Positions 43,693-55,981 are shown, counted from the first letter of the stretch. The stretch: 64,000 nucleotides of DNA from Enoplolaimus lenunculus (GCA_030248215.1 JASANG010001775.1:1-64000); one strand, 5' to 3'. The notes: generated by a model not told the origin, from the sequence alone. Program-made: numbers and translations.

Positions 43693-45200
43693 ATTGCAAC
43701 AACTTCTTATACCGGTATGTGTGTAAATGCATAGCAATGTAATTAGACTTAAATTTACAATTATTGATGCGCAGACTTAGCCTCAGACTGACTATCGTGC
43801 GAATAGCCGTCCGGGCGACGAATTGTCGTAGATCCCTTCGAGCGGCTTAATACTGTTAACAACAGTATCACACACGTGCTGCTACAATAGTAGAACAAAC
43901 TACCAGGTCATAGCCCTTTAGGAGTTTTGCTGGCTCTTGCGTCGGAATATTTGATGCCCCTAGAAAAAGGTCGTTCCTACCACGTGCCTGGTTTTCGCTG
44001 GTTATAAATCTAATCTATTAAATACCGTACATCGCAACGCGCGTTCAGAACAATTGTAATTTTTCCTTATTTCACGTAAACTAACGTTTTGCAATATAAA
44101 ACATTCATTTTCAATAGATAATGTAACCATAGGGAATGGGACTAGGCACACAAACTCACAAACTATTGGGACATTATTTAGATTTTCGAGTGCAGCGTGG
44201 CCTAAAAAACCACAACGCTCAGCGCAACATATCGCTTCTCCTCGACAAGACAAGTCCTTGCCTCCTCGTGGCATAACCTGGGTTACGCTAAAAGGACCTC
44301 TGGAGACATGCGGGTACTGGGCGCATGTATAAAATAACTCGGTCGCCGCTGCCTTGCGGGCCAAGGATCTTTATCCAAAGGCTAAGTGCTAGGTAATCCC
44401 TGACAGAAAAATTACCGCGTGGGTGACAAACCACGTAAAAAATCAAAAATCCATGGAAGCGTCTGATTGGTAGTGCAACGGCTCTATGGTAATTACAACC
44501 TCTGCGACTGCTAGAATCTGACGGCAAGCTGTGGTTTTCTTGAACCTCTTATGGGGCGCTCGTGACAGATGTTGCGACGCATCGACCAGTGTAATTTCAT
44601 GTCGCTCAAACATCAATGGATTTCACGTCATCAAGACTTAACCTAAATGCTAGGGCGTCCGCTTCCTCCGACGCGCTGAGGCGAGGCCCGGCCTCAGTGA
44701 CAAATAGGCAAGGGTTCTCTGCGAACCAATGGCGACGCAGAGACGCAAGCAAGCTAGCCAACCTACGGTTCATGTCGCTCAACATCGGAACACTTAACGC
44801 CAAAGCAGGTGACTTGGTTAAAATGTTACATCGTCGACGTATCGACATATGTGCTTTGCAGGAAACTCGATGGACCGGCTCTAAGTCACGTAACCTCGAC
44901 GATCAAGAAGGGGACAATGGTTACAAATTGCTTTACATGGGAACACGACGGTCAGCGAATGGAGTGGCAATTGTAGTTAGTAAAGCTATAAGAGACAACA
45001 TCAAATCCTGTGAAAGGTATAACGACAGGCTGATGAAGATTGTAATCGCTATTAGTGATCGTATCATTCACTTCATCTCAGCCTCTGCACCGCAAGCGGC
45101 CGCGGACAAACCGAATAGGAAAACTTATGAAACGATTTCCACGACGCGAGGATCCGCGAAATCTCGGACTCTGACTCAATTGTCATTGGTGGTGACCTTA

Positions 45201-46272
45201 TGCGCCGTTCACAATAATTTTGTCAACGGGAATGACCTCGTGATAGCCTTGGGCTGTAAGCGAAATCGCTTATAGCTCAGGGCTATCACGTGTCAGCCCC
45301 GTCCTCGAAACTCGTGATAGCCCTGAGCTATCACAAAATTTCCTCTTCTATATATATATTTATATTCATAACACACATATGTTTATGTGTGTTATGAAAC
45401 GTGATACCAACAAATTCAATTTTAAAATTTTAATCCTCTGCTTGCACGCTAGCTCAAAACATTGGCTCCCTCTCTTTCATATCTTAGCAGTAAAATTTTT
45501 AAATATTTCATATCTTTTTAGCAATAAAACTAGCTGACCGTTTTATGCTGTGGTAGGGTAGACTTAGGCCCATCTCTTTTATACCATAAATTTGAGTATA
45601 GCGTATATATTCATAAGACTTAAGAGCCCTCTGGCCAAATACGGGGCGTCCAGTTTTAAGCTTGGTCTATAAAAGATTAGGTTTATTCTAGATTATATTG
45701 TTTACTTAGGCTTAGGCTTCGGCGTACGAACCCATATTTGTATCGCTTACGCTTTTACGCTTTATATACGCCCCTAAAACTAAACATTGGCTCCCTCTTT
45801 CATATGCAGTTTCATATCTTTAGCAGTAAAACTAGCTGACCGGCCAACTGACCTAGCAGTAAAGGGTAAATGGCCTATATCTTTCATACCATAAAATTTT
45901 CCATCTTCCTCAAAATTTTGAAAATCGAACGGTGCCACAAAATTTGCCCTAGTTCAGGGCTAAAACGAATATTTGCAAATTTCAAGATATGTAACTTGAT
46001 AGGTTTGTGTGTTGTTTGTGTGTTAATTTGCGTTGTGTGCGTTTGTATTGTGTTTGTGTATGTGGTGTGTGTGGCTAAAATCGAGGTGGTTTGTGATAGC
46101 TCAGGGCTATCACGAGTTTCGAGGACGGGGCTGACACGTGATAGCCCTGACCTATAAGCGATTTCGCTTATAGCCCAAGGCTATCACGAGGTCATTTTGA
46201 AAATGACCTCGTGATAGCCTTGGGCTATGGCATATTTTGTGGCACCGTTGACAAAATTATTGTGAACGGCAC
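45201..46272. mobile_element. TTA-targeted DNA transposon (Harbinger-like MITE) inserted in the LINE
   Basis: 29-bp terminal repeats starting TGCGCCGTTCACAATAATTT and inverse, one mismatch. Duplicated TTA at 45198-45200 and 46273-46275. Removal restores GAC-CTT-AAC-GGT-CAT (DLNGH) of the LINE endonuclease. Subterminal inverted blocks (GTGATAGCCTTGGGCT, CTCGAAACTCGTGATAGC) at 45230-45330 and 46090-46230. The AT-rich centre has no transposase. TTA duplications fit PIF/Harbinger. Confidence 0.85.
45633..45791. mobile_element. TLR subfamily B copy inside the TTA-targeted transposon
   Basis: GGCCAAATACGGGGCGTCC at left, TACGCCCCTAAAACTAAACA at right, a few TTAGGC-type hexamers. It lies within 45201-46272, giving three nesting levels with the LINE. 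Confidence 0.6.
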
Positions 46273-47374
46273 ATTAACGGTCATGTTGGTGAACGCGCGG
46301 AAGGGAATGCATCGCACGGCGGCAACGGCTATGAAACACGCAAAATGAAAAATCTAAGGCTCCCAGAAATAACCTATGTGGAGGAAACGTGGCTAAAAGC
46401 AAAGAAATCGATTCATTCAACAGTTGCGACAGTGCTAGGAACCACCAAGCCATGCCGACGATTCGTCGAGAAGAACGTTTGGCTATGGACCGAGGAGGTA
46501 GAAGCAAGGCTTCAGGAGAAAAAGCGTGCACACCACAGCTTTCTTGCTGATAAGAATGCTAGCACATGGTCATAGTATAAGAAGGCAAGATCTGCTGCTA
46601 AGCAAGCCGTTGCCAAACGCAAGGCGAAGCACTACGAGGACCTCTACAAAAAGCTAGAAAGCCGCCATGGAGAACGTCAGCTTTACCGTCTGGTCAAACA
46701 ACGCCATCGCCGTGCACAGGATGTGGAAAACTTCTACGGCATGAACGACGAGCGCGGCAAGCTCATTGTTGACAAGGCGACGGCAACTGAACGTTGGAGA
46801 CGTTATTTCGAGGGCATCTCCAATGTTGAATTTCCACACCCTCCGATTTCTCAGCCTCAGCCTACTTCTGGTCCAATACAACCAATAACTCCTGACGAGG
46901 TGGTTGCTGCACTGAAGAAAATGAAGCCTGGAAAGGCAGCAGGCCCAGACGACATTGCATCAGAACTATGGAAATGTACAGCACAAGTATCCACAACCAG
47001 GTTGGCGAAGCTGTTCAACCAGATTGTCACCGAAGGAAAAACACCGCTAGTCTGGCAGAAAAGCAAACCAAGCTGGATTAGTCAACGGCTGTGGAACCAC
47101 CGATGCAATTCATGCGGCACGACTACTAGTAGAGAAGCACCGCGAGAAGAGAAGCCCTCTACACATTGCGTTCCTTGATCTAGAGAAAGCCTTCGATCGG
47201 GTACCCCACGATCTAATTTGGTACTCTCTTCGCTCGCATCTGGTACCAGAAGAGCTCGTCAATTGGATAAAGATACTGTACACCAAGCTAAATAGCCGGG
47301 TGCGATGCCCAGCTGGAATATAGAACAATTTCAACATCACTGTTGGAGTCCGTCAAGGATCAGCACTGTCACCT

Positions 47375-48184
47375 TTGCTGTTTATCATTGCGATCGACAC
47401 TGTCACGCGTGATTTGCAGCGTGAGATACCGTACTGTCTCATGTATGCCGACGACATCATGCTTGCCGAAGCCACAAAGGACGGCCTGGAAAAGTGGGTC
47501 CAGCAATGGCACGATGGTCTCGATAAGTTCGGTCTGCGACTCAATCTAAAGAAAACAGAATACATGACAACAGACCCGAACGTCACAGACGCCATCAAAG
47601 TATCTGATATTTTCCTGCCGAAAACCGATAGCTTCAAATACCTCGGTTCTACACTATCTGCCGATGGTTCGCTCAAGGCTGAGATCACAACTCGGATAAA
47701 CGCCGCCTGGGCGAAATGGTGCAACACAACCGGCATATTTTGCGCCCAGCGTATGCCTAATACGCTGAAAGCAAAGGTCTACAAGTCAATTGTACGACCT
47801 ATTGCCCTCTATGGATCCGAATGCTGGCCCGCAACCAAAGAAGATGAACATCGACTTTCGACTATGGAAACAACAATGCTTCGGTGGTCGAGCGGCGTGA
47901 CCAAACTAGACCGCGTTCGTAATGATGACATAAGGCAAATGTACAAGGTGATCCCAATCGCTGAGAAAATGCAAGAAAGCAGAATGCGATGGTATGGCCA
48001 TGTCTTACGTGCACAGCCATCAACAATGGCTAAACACAGCTTCAACATGGAGGTGCCAGGGAAAAGACCAAGAGGCCGACCAATGCAGCGGTGGAGCGAT
48101 GTGCTACACATGGACCTGAAGAAGAGTGGATTGCATCCTGACAATGCCGAGGACAGAGTCAAAGGCCAAACTTTGAACCGTTAG
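47375..48184 (+). CDS. LINE reverse transcriptase C-terminal fragment
   Basis: Open frame of 269 codons that begins inside the RT palm. It keeps the catalytic YADD (about 47448-47459), the LNLKKTEYM segment, FKYLGS, thumb-like ECWPATKEDEHRLS and a C-terminal RMRWYGHVLR and GKRPRGRP. It is not an independent gene. It is the longest intact piece of the LINE. Confidence 0.7.
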   Translation: MLFIIAIDTVTRDLQREIPYCLMYADDIMLAEATKDGLEKWVQQWHDGLDKFGLRLNLKKTEYMTTDPNVTDAIKVSDIFLPKTDSFKYLGSTLSADGSLKAEITTRINAAWAKWCNTTGIFCAQRMPNTLKAKVYKSIVRPIALYGSECWPATKEDEHRLSTMETTMLRWSSGVTKLDRVRNDDIRQMYKVIPIAEKMQESRMRWYGHVLRAQPSTMAKHSFNMEVPGKRPRGRPMQRWSDVLHMDLKKSGLHPDNAEDRVKGQTLNR

Positions 48185-48462
48185 ACATACAGGCATAAAA
48201 ATGGTACCGTTGGATTCATCTTGTCGAGATCATATAGGATGGACCTCTTTTAATTAAAATCATAGTGGGGTTCAGATTCCGTACCTCCACCTTATATCAG
48301 AATGTTCTATTGGGAAGGAGAAGAAAATCTCAGGAGGGGGCACATGCCAATTTCGCGTGACCAAAACGCCGGGCTAAAAATTTCCAGGGAGGAACTCTGT
48401 TTCTCTGGGTTACCTTCCGGATACGGACGCGATTCTTAGCCGGTGTTTGCCTAAAATAGTTC

Positions 48463-48618
48463 TGCCCATGTTACTTTAAGGAGCGTCCAGGTTTCTGGCG
48501 GGTCTTTAAAACAGTAGGGTAAGATTATGTATTACATTTTTTGCTCAGGCTTAGGTTTAGGCTTACGCTTAGGAACACATTTTTGCAACGCTTAGGCTTA
48601 GGCTTAGGCTTAGGAATA
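48463..48618. mobile_element. TLR family MITE, subfamily B, right end lost
   Basis: GCCCATGTTACTTTAAGGAG, CGTCCAGG, then nine TTAGGC-type hexamers split by ACACATTTTTGCAACGC. Confidence 0.62.
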
Positions 48619-48693
48619 CGGCGATGGCACGTAGCCATCAGCGTCTCATCCTATTGAGGAGAGGGTGGCGGTCCTGTAGCCAGATGGATACGA

Positions 48694-48858
48694 GAAGACC
48701 AACCCTGTAGCCAGATCAACATGCAAGATGGTGCTAAAAACTTTTCAGCTGGTGCATAGTAGGTTTTTCGTTGACTTACAAGCAAGGTTTAAAAATTTAA
48801 AGACGGGCGAAAAGTTCGCCACGAGGGCTGAGGTCCCCCTGGCCTGTGGGCCCGGAGA
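48694..48858. mobile_element. GTAGCCA family MITE
   Basis: CCTGTAGCCAGATCAACATG and GTTGACTTACAAGCAAGGTT; right end GGCCTGTGGGCCC. Confidence 0.5.
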
Positions 48859-49195
48859 AGGCTCAACTCCTCAATAAAAATCGATGGGCCCCGTTGAAAA
48901 TTTTAGGCCACCGCTAAGATTATGTGCGACCCCTCGTTCGCTGGTTGAGCTGTGTACTAGCCATTGGGTGGCGTTAGGCTAACAAAAAATTTTCAGAGGA
49001 GCATGCAACTATTTTATACGCTTTTTACGGATGAGATTGAAATTTTCCAAGACGGCCGACCCTCCCTGTTCATCTTTTAAGTACTGACCGCATAGACGTT
49101 TAGAATTTGGGAAACAGATAGACGAGAAATTTGGCTCCGACGGTCCGCAGACTAATTGGTCAAACTGCAAGGTTTTCTTAGAAAAATACCAAACC

Positions 49196-49786
49196 GCAAA
49201 TAGGAACGATTTTTTAGCTCCAAATAGGAACCATTTTTTGGCTCCAAATAGGAACCATTTTTTTGGCTCCAAATAGGAACCATTTTTTGGCTCCAAATAG
49301 GAACCATTTTTGGCTCCAAATAGGAACCATTTTTGGCTCCAAATAGGAACCATTTTTGGGTCCAAATAGGAACCATTTTTGGCTCCAAATAGGAACCATT
49401 TTTGGCTCCAAATAGGAACCATTTTTGGGTCCAAATAGGAACCATTTTTTAGCTCCAAATAGGAACCACTTTTTGGCTCCAAATAGGAGCCATTTTTGGC
49501 TCCAAATAGGAACCATTTTTGGGTCCAAATAGGAACCATTTTTAGCTCCAAATAGGAACCATTTTTTGGCTCCAAATAGGAACCATTTTTGGGTCCAAAT
49601 AGGAACCATTTTTGGGTCCAAATAGGAACCATTTTTTGGCTCCAAATAGGAACCATTTTTGGCTCCAAATAGGAACCATTTTTGGGTCCAAATAGGAACC
49701 ATTTTTTAGCTCCAAATAGGAACCATTTTTGGGTCCAAATAGAAACCATTTTTGGCTCCAAATAGGAACCATTTTTTTGGCTCATC
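49196..49786. repeat. 24-26-bp tandem array, about 24 units
   Basis: Unit CCAAATAGGAACCATTTTTG plus GCTC or GGT; the length of the T run varies and shifts frame. On the minus strand all three frames lack stops, so a 329-codon frame spans 49998-49009. No support for translation. Confidence 0.92.
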
Positions 49787-50599
49787 AAGTGGTTTTTAGC
49801 TAACAACAACACAGCTGTTTGTTTTACATCCAGCAGATTCTGCGGATAAACTGACAGAGACACATTCGCAGAAATAGCAGGTAAATGAAAATAGGGATAA
49901 ATAAGTAAGGCTAACGACGAAAAATAATAACATAAACCGATTGGAAAATATATACTTAATAGTAGATATACTGTTTGATTTTGGCATATTAACAGCAAAC
50001 ACAGTTTTGAAACTCACCAAAATATGCAAATGCTCAAGAACAAAGCCTTGCTCATATACTTTTGGCTCAAAACACGGGTGCAATCCCCGGATCCGCCTCT
50101 GAGTATATACACCCACCGTCTTAGACGTTGACTCAGCCATAAATATTTAACGTTTAAAATACCTATTTTAAATATACTAGTCAAAACGGCTGTAACATTT
50201 ACAACTCATATATTTTGCTAAGTCGCATACCACGCACGTATATAAAAATCCACTGGAATGCTGCTCAAAATACGTATGTGAGACGTGCCAGCTTTAAAAA
50301 TACCGAATTGTAACAGAAAACTCCGAATTTTGAACGCAATGCGCTTGGATATAGGTTGAAAATGTGTCGCTAACCGGTCATAGGTGGTATAGTACTTGAC
50401 CAAGGGTGCTTTACTAAATTTGGGAGACTTGTGCCGTTTGTAAGCTTGTTAAAGCCTAAGCAGACCATACACCATTTTCACCAGCGAAATCTTACAAACC
50501 ATTATTTTTCTCACAAAGCTTTAATAATTAATTATTAAAACCTATAAGTTCTCATTGCTTACGTTTATATTGAAACCAGAATAATTTTTATTGAATTCA

Positions 50600-50795
50600 G
50601 TTTACCCCAAGGCGAAAGCAATACACAGGCGTCCCCACGGAGGGGACGCTTGGGGTGCCGTGCCGCTCCAAATTTGGCAGGTGCCCCACTTTTGAGTTGG
50701 TCTAAAAGTAAACAGTGTTGAGTTGCTATTGTAGGGGCGCCCCAAAATTATTCGGTGCACCCCAAACATAATTTTCTGCGGACGCCCCTGAAGCA
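50600..50795. mobile_element. GGGGCGTCC palindromic MITE
   Basis: ACAGGCGTCCCCACGGAGG at left and CTGCGGACGCCCCTGA at right, with GGGGTGCCG / GGTGCACCCC inside. Confidence 0.5.
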
Positions 50796-51123
50796 ATGGT
50801 AGGTATTAGTTTGCACTTGTGCAATCTAAATGGTATCAACAGCCAGTAGAAAATCCCGACTGCTCATGAAATGAGCTTATAATTGTTTTCAAATTGTAAA
50901 GTATTGTATTTTCCTAAGATTGCACAAAAATGCTATTGTATAAGCGTAAAATAGCGTAGAAAGCAATTTTAAGATTGCTAGAACCAAAACGAAAAATGCA
51001 AAAAAAGTTGCAATTTATAGAATTGACAAATTGTAAACGATTAATATTCAATAAAGCGCTGTGTATTTTCTATTACTGATCCTCATAGCTGTAATATCAC
51101 ACTTTGGTCATAGAAAAATAAGC

Positions 51124-53152
51124 TGAGTCCGGATAATTTAGGATAATTTTTTGATCTGGATAATTTAGGAAAAATGCTGGTCCTAATAATTTAGAATAAT
51201 TTTTTGATCTGGATAATTTAGGAAAAATGCTGGTCCTAATAATTTAGAATAATTTTTTGATCTGGATAATTTAGGAAAAATGCTGGTCCTAATAATTTTG
51301 AATAATTTTTTGATCTGGATAATTTAGGAAAAATGCTGGTCCTAATAATTTAGAATAATTTTTTGATCTGGATAATTTAGGAAAAATGCTGGTCCTAATA
51401 ATTTAGAATAATTTTTTGATCTGGATAATTTAGGAAAAATGTTGGTCCTAATAATTTAGAATAATTTTTTGATCTGGATAATTTAGGAAAAATGCTGGTC
51501 CTAATAATTTAGAATAATTTTTTGATCTGGATAATTTAGGAAAAATGCTGGTCCTAATAATTTAGAATAATTTTTTGATCTGGATAATTTAGGAAAAATG
51601 CTGGTCCTAATAATTTAGAATAATTTTTTGATCTGGATAATTTAGGAAAAATGCTGGTCCTAATAATTTAGAATAATTTTTTGATCTGGATAATTTAGGA
51701 AAAATGCTGGTCCTAATAATTTAGAATAATTTTTTGATCTGGATAATTTAGGAAAAATGCTGGTCCTAATAATTTAGAATAATTTTTTGATCTGGATAAT
51801 TTAGGAAAAATGCTGGTCCTAATAATTTAGAATAATTTTTTGATCTGGATAATTTAGGAAAAATGCTGGTCCTAATAATTTAGAATAATTTTTTGATCTG
51901 GATAATTTAGGAAAAATGTTGGTCCTAATAATTTAGAATAATTTTTTGATCTGGATAATTTAGGAAAAATGCTGGTCCTAATAATTTAGAATAATTTTTT
52001 GATCTGGATAATTTAGGAAAAATGCTGGTCCTAATAATTTAGAATAATTTTTTGATCTGGATAATTTAGGAAAAATGCTGGTCCTAATAATTTAGAATAA
52101 TTTTTTGATCTGGATAATTTAGGAAAAATGCTGGTCCTAATAATTTAGAATAATTTTTTGATTTGGATAATTTAGGAAAAATGCTGGTCCTAATAATTTA
52201 GAATAATTTTTTGATCTGGATAATTTAGGAAAAATGCTGGTCCTAATAATTTAGAATAATTTTTTGATCTGGATAATTTAGGAAAAATGCTGGTCCTAAT
52301 AATTTAGAATAATTTTTTGATCTGGATAATTTAGGAAAAATGCTGGTCCTAATAATTTAGAATAATTTTTTGATCTGGATAATTTAGGAAAAATGCTGGT
52401 CCTAATAATTTAGAATAATTTTTTGATCGGGATAATTTAGGAAAAATGCTGGTCCTAATAATTTAGAATAATTTTTTGATCTGGATAATTTAGGAAAAAT
52501 GCTGGTCCTAATAATTTAGAATAATTTTTTGATCTGGATAATTTAGGAAAAATGCTGGTCCTAATAATTTAGAATAATTTTTTGATCTGGATAATTTAGG
52601 AAAAATGCTGGTCCTAAGAATTTAGAATAATTTTTTGATCTGGATAATTTAGGAAAAATGCTGGTACAAATAATTTAGAATAATTTTTTGATCTGGATAA
52701 TTTAGGAAAAATTCTGGTCCTAATAATTTAGAATAATTTTTTGATCTGGATAATTTTGGAAAAATGCTGGTCCTAATAATTTAGGTTAAGTTTTTGATCT
52801 GGATAATTTTGGAAAAATGCTGGTCGTAATAAGTTAGGTTAAGTTTTTGATCTGGATAATTTTGGAAAAATGCTGGTCCTAATAATTTAGGTTAAGTTTT
52901 TGATGTGGATAATTTTGGAAAAATGCTGGTATTAATAATTTAGGTTAAGTTTTTGATCCGGATAGTTTTGGAAACATGCTGGTCCTAATAATTTAGGTTA
53001 AGTTTTTGATCTGGATAGTTTTGGAAAAATGCTGGTCCTAATAATTTAGAATAATTTTTTGATCTGGATAATTTTGGAAAAATGCTGGTCCGGATAATTT
53101 AGGATATCTTTTTGATCTGAATAATTTTGGGGAAAAATGCTGGTACAAATTA
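51124..53152. repeat. 53-bp satellite array, about 38 units
   Basis: Unit contains GGATAATTTAGGAAAAATGC, TGGTCCTAATAATTTAGAAT and AATTTTTTGATCT. It is a dimer of two related halves of 26-27 bp. Central units are almost identical. From about 52740 rightwards a diverged subtype appears (AATTTAGGTTAAG, GATAATTTTGGAAAAA), and both edges show ancestral-looking monomers. Confidence 0.95.
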
Positions 53153-53345
53153 TGCAAAGTGTGAAAAAAGAATGATAGTTCATCATCAGCTAATATGCAA
53201 ATATGCTACTTCGATTTTATTCAACCAAATTTTGAACAATCGAAGCACACTTGCTTAATTCCGATTGTGATTAAAATTTCAAGTCATTTGCGGCTTAAGT
53301 ATCACTATTTCAATGTGCAAATTAATGAGTTGAATAAAAATATTG

Positions 53346-53553
53346 CACTGCAAAGAATGGCGAGTCAATTTGACTCTTTCCGAAATAGTCTCTACATGAC
53401 TACAAAAGTTGAGTGAAATTCGACTCCGCCAAAGTCAAATTCAACTCACTGAATCGCACGTTTGATTCTGGCGAAGTCGAATTTCACTCAGTTTGTGTAG
53501 TCCTGTATTGCGTATTTCGGAGAGAGTCAATTTGACTCATCATTTTTGCAGTG
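53346..53553. mobile_element. CT2 family MITE
   Basis: CACTGCAAAGAATGGCGAG and TCATTTTTGCAGTG, flanked by TG on both sides. It begins about 200 bp after the 53-bp satellite. Confidence 0.8.
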
Positions 53554-54253
53554 TGCATATAAAGTTAAATTCAAAACCTTTTGACAAACCACGTTAGCCG
53601 GGCTTTAAACCGGATGTCTCCCTAAAGCCTTCGGCAGAAAATCGTACTCCGGCTGTAATAAAATTTATGCCAGACGTTTCGGCATTTTTGGTAGTACAAT
53701 TCTTCGATATTACTGAATTGAATATAGTACCAAACTTTGGTTAATATCCCGTGTAAGGTTAACTTTCTATAGAATGAATATATTAATTTGGCTATTAGCT
53801 TAACGACAAAGTAGTATTTACGTCAAACTCTTCAATTAGCATAAAGATTAGACAGAATAATATCCGTCAAAATCTGCAAAAATACTAAAATTTATAAGAA
53901 GACAACAACAATTTTCACTTGATAAACGCGACAATTTTTCATCAACTAAAGATTCGCGTAAACAACCAAGCCAAAGGCTTCTATATAAGTGCTCGACAGA
54001 CATAAACGGATCCGGCTTGCGGTATATTAAGACCCTTTTGGCAAATAACTCATAATAATGCGTCGAGGCGTACTTTAAATTCAATAACAATGTTGAGAAA
54101 TCTTGCCAACGCTTATCTTTGTTTTTGCCTCAAATAGCGTTGATAAGAGGGGTCGCTAGAAATGAAAAAATTATAAATTCTTATTCTACGAAACACTTGT
54201 AATCGAAATAAGATCCGATAAATAATTCTGAATATTTGGCCAGAGAAAACTTT

Positions 54254-54391
54254 GGTCCATGTAAAGATCAGGGGTGGAACATTTTTTGCGGGACTGCAAT
54301 AAAAGCTTAATAAGTTTTAGACAATTTTTTGCTTGGGCTAAGACTTAGGCAAATGCATATGGCTACTGTTACGGTCCTGTTCTATACAATT
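54254..54391. mobile_element. TLR family MITE
   Basis: GGTCCATGTAAAGATCAGGG and TACGGTCCTGTTCTATACA; only two hexamers remain. Confidence 0.62.
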
Positions 54392-54747
54392 TGCTAGAAG
54401 TTTTTGGTTTTGGCTCAATTCATGAGGTAAAGTTTTATTTTGAAATGAAAAATTTTCATAAAATATTTTGCAACGGAAGAATTTAAACCAAAATTTGTCA
54501 AAATGTCCACCATGCGAGTAGAACTAATTTTTAAATATTTTAAGCTTAAACCAAAAATCGAACACTTGTTTCTGATTCGGATCCGTATGACAAGGTTGAA
54601 AGCATTGAGATGACCAAAGTTTCGTTATACACCATAGAATTTGGTAATAGATCCGCTGTGCCTAAATACCTTTTTATATAGGAACCAGTATCGTAGCCAG
54701 TTCAACTTGTTAAAAAGGACTAAACGATTTCTTCAAAAGCAGAATGC

Positions 54748-54893
54748 CATAGAACGGGGGCGGAATAGTATTATAAAGCATATTTCTAAGCCTAAGCCTA
54801 AGCCTAAGCCAAGCAAACAATTCGTCTAACGCTTAAGCTTACTCTTTTCTAGTCCCACAGAAAAACGTTCCGCCCCTGATCTTTACATGGGTC
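54748..54893. mobile_element. TLR family MITE
   Basis: ATAGAACGGGGGCGGAATAG, four CCTAAG hexamers, right end ACGTTCCGCCCCTGATCTTT to ATGGGTC. Confidence 0.68.
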
Positions 54894-55039
54894 AAAACAG
54901 CTAACACTTTTCAAGGAGGGTGATCCTCTATGTGCCCCTTCTGACTACGCGACACACGGAACATATATTAACTTGGAAAAACATTATAAAGGAAACTTTA
55001 AATTTGTAAACATTTCATGACTCCCAGCATGAGAATTCG

Positions 55040-55130
55040 TTTGAAACTATTAACCTAATCCTAAGTGAAAAAATTAGTCTAAAGCCTAAAGCTTTCGTTG
55101 GAGTTTCGTCGTAAAAACGCTACGCTTCGA
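55040..55130. mobile_element. TLR family fragment
   Basis: AACCTAATCCTAAGTG, TTAGTCTAAAGCCTAAAGC and CGTAAAAACGCTACGC; both ends are lost. Confidence 0.3.
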
Positions 55131-55755
55131 GCAGTACAGATGATTAGTGGATAGTTTTCACAGAGTTTTTCAGGATTTGAACGATCTGTTCAACGTTGTG
55201 TTCATTCAGAATCTAAGCAAAAATCCAATTAAAAAGACATTTTGGTGTAAATTAAAATTAATTATTCAAAACCATAACCAGTGTATCGTCAATGCTTTCA
55301 TTTGAAGCAACGTGGCATTTGTAACTGGAATATTTGGTTCCGGTAAAAATCAGTATCTGTTTCCGTTATTTTTGATATTTGTTTACACCCACTTGAACAG
55401 TACCAATGGTTAAAGGACTGTGTGTAATAATTCTCCAAACTCAATGTAAGTTTGAACTGAACTCGTATTGTGCATTTAAACTAAAGTTGAACCAAATGTA
55501 TGATGTGAGAAAAATAGTTTAAACAATTGCCAGTATTGTTCTCATAATATGTAGCCTGTTATGGCTAATGTTACTCTTAAGACGGCCCTAAGAGTAACAT
55601 ACGCCTTTCTAAGGTTTCTTAATCACGGTATGAAATAATGACGCTCTTATCAACTCAACTGGGGGAGAGAAAAGGCGGATGTTTTATTTTAGCTGACGCA
55701 TGGAAAACGCTAAAATATATTTTCGAAAGCAAACTCAATTTTGGTGACAAACTTC

Positions 55756-55981
55756 GGCCCATGTAAAGATCAGAGGCGGAACAGTTTTTTAGGACCGCTC
55801 ATACAGTATGTTATTAAGTTTTAGACTAATTTTTCGCTTAGGCTTTGGCTTAAGCTTACGTATGAGCTCATACGCATATGCTTTTGCTTTAGGCTTCTTA
55901 CGCTTAGGCTTAAGTTTGGCTTAGGCTTACGCATAGGAATATGCTTATGTAACTGTTACGACTTTGTTCCATACATGGGCT
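55756..55981. mobile_element. TLR family MITE
   Basis: GGCCCATGTAAAGATCAGAG and TTGTTCCATACATGGGC. Several GGCTTA hexamers and ATGAGCTCATACGCATATGC. Confidence 0.72.

Larger units (their letters stand above)
44616..48184 (+). mobile_element. Non-LTR retrotransposon (endonuclease-reverse transcriptase LINE), decayed
   Basis: Plus-strand LINE. At 44616-45110 the N-terminal APE-type endonuclease is recognisable (LRFMSLNIGTLNAKAG, ICALQETRWTG, NGVAIVVSKAIRD). A frameshift follows near 45110-45140, after which SDSDSIVIGGDL is in another frame. A 1072-bp transposon splits GGDL from NGHVGE. Most of the rest of the endonuclease is deleted near 46345. The linker and RT start (46345-47060) have an in-frame TAG at about 46572 and reach PDEVVAALKKMKPGKAAGPD. 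The RT fingers are deleted at about 47065. The RT core continues with GCGTTDAIHAA, FLDLEKAFDRVPH, a TAG near 47322, GVRQGSALSPLL, YADDIML, FKYLGS, and ends with RGRP...W and a stop at 48184. RTE-like placement is a guess. At least five disabling changes, so inactive. Confidence 0.85.

Noticed and set aside
44002-44527. Minus-strand frames upstream of the LINE
   Set aside because: They run against the LINE and have no recognisable domain; the region is more likely LINE 5' sequence or unrelated flank.
49009-49998. 329-codon minus-strand frame rich in WFLFGAKNGSYLEPK
   Set aside because: Fully explained by a stop-free 24-26-bp tandem unit. Non-repeat ends show no domain or splice structure. Kept only as a curiosity.
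53848-54090. Possible exon on the minus strand (YYELFAKRVLIYRKPDPFMSV)
   Set aside because: Codon use looks plausible, but no clear acceptor, donor or homologous domain; not enough to list as a gene.
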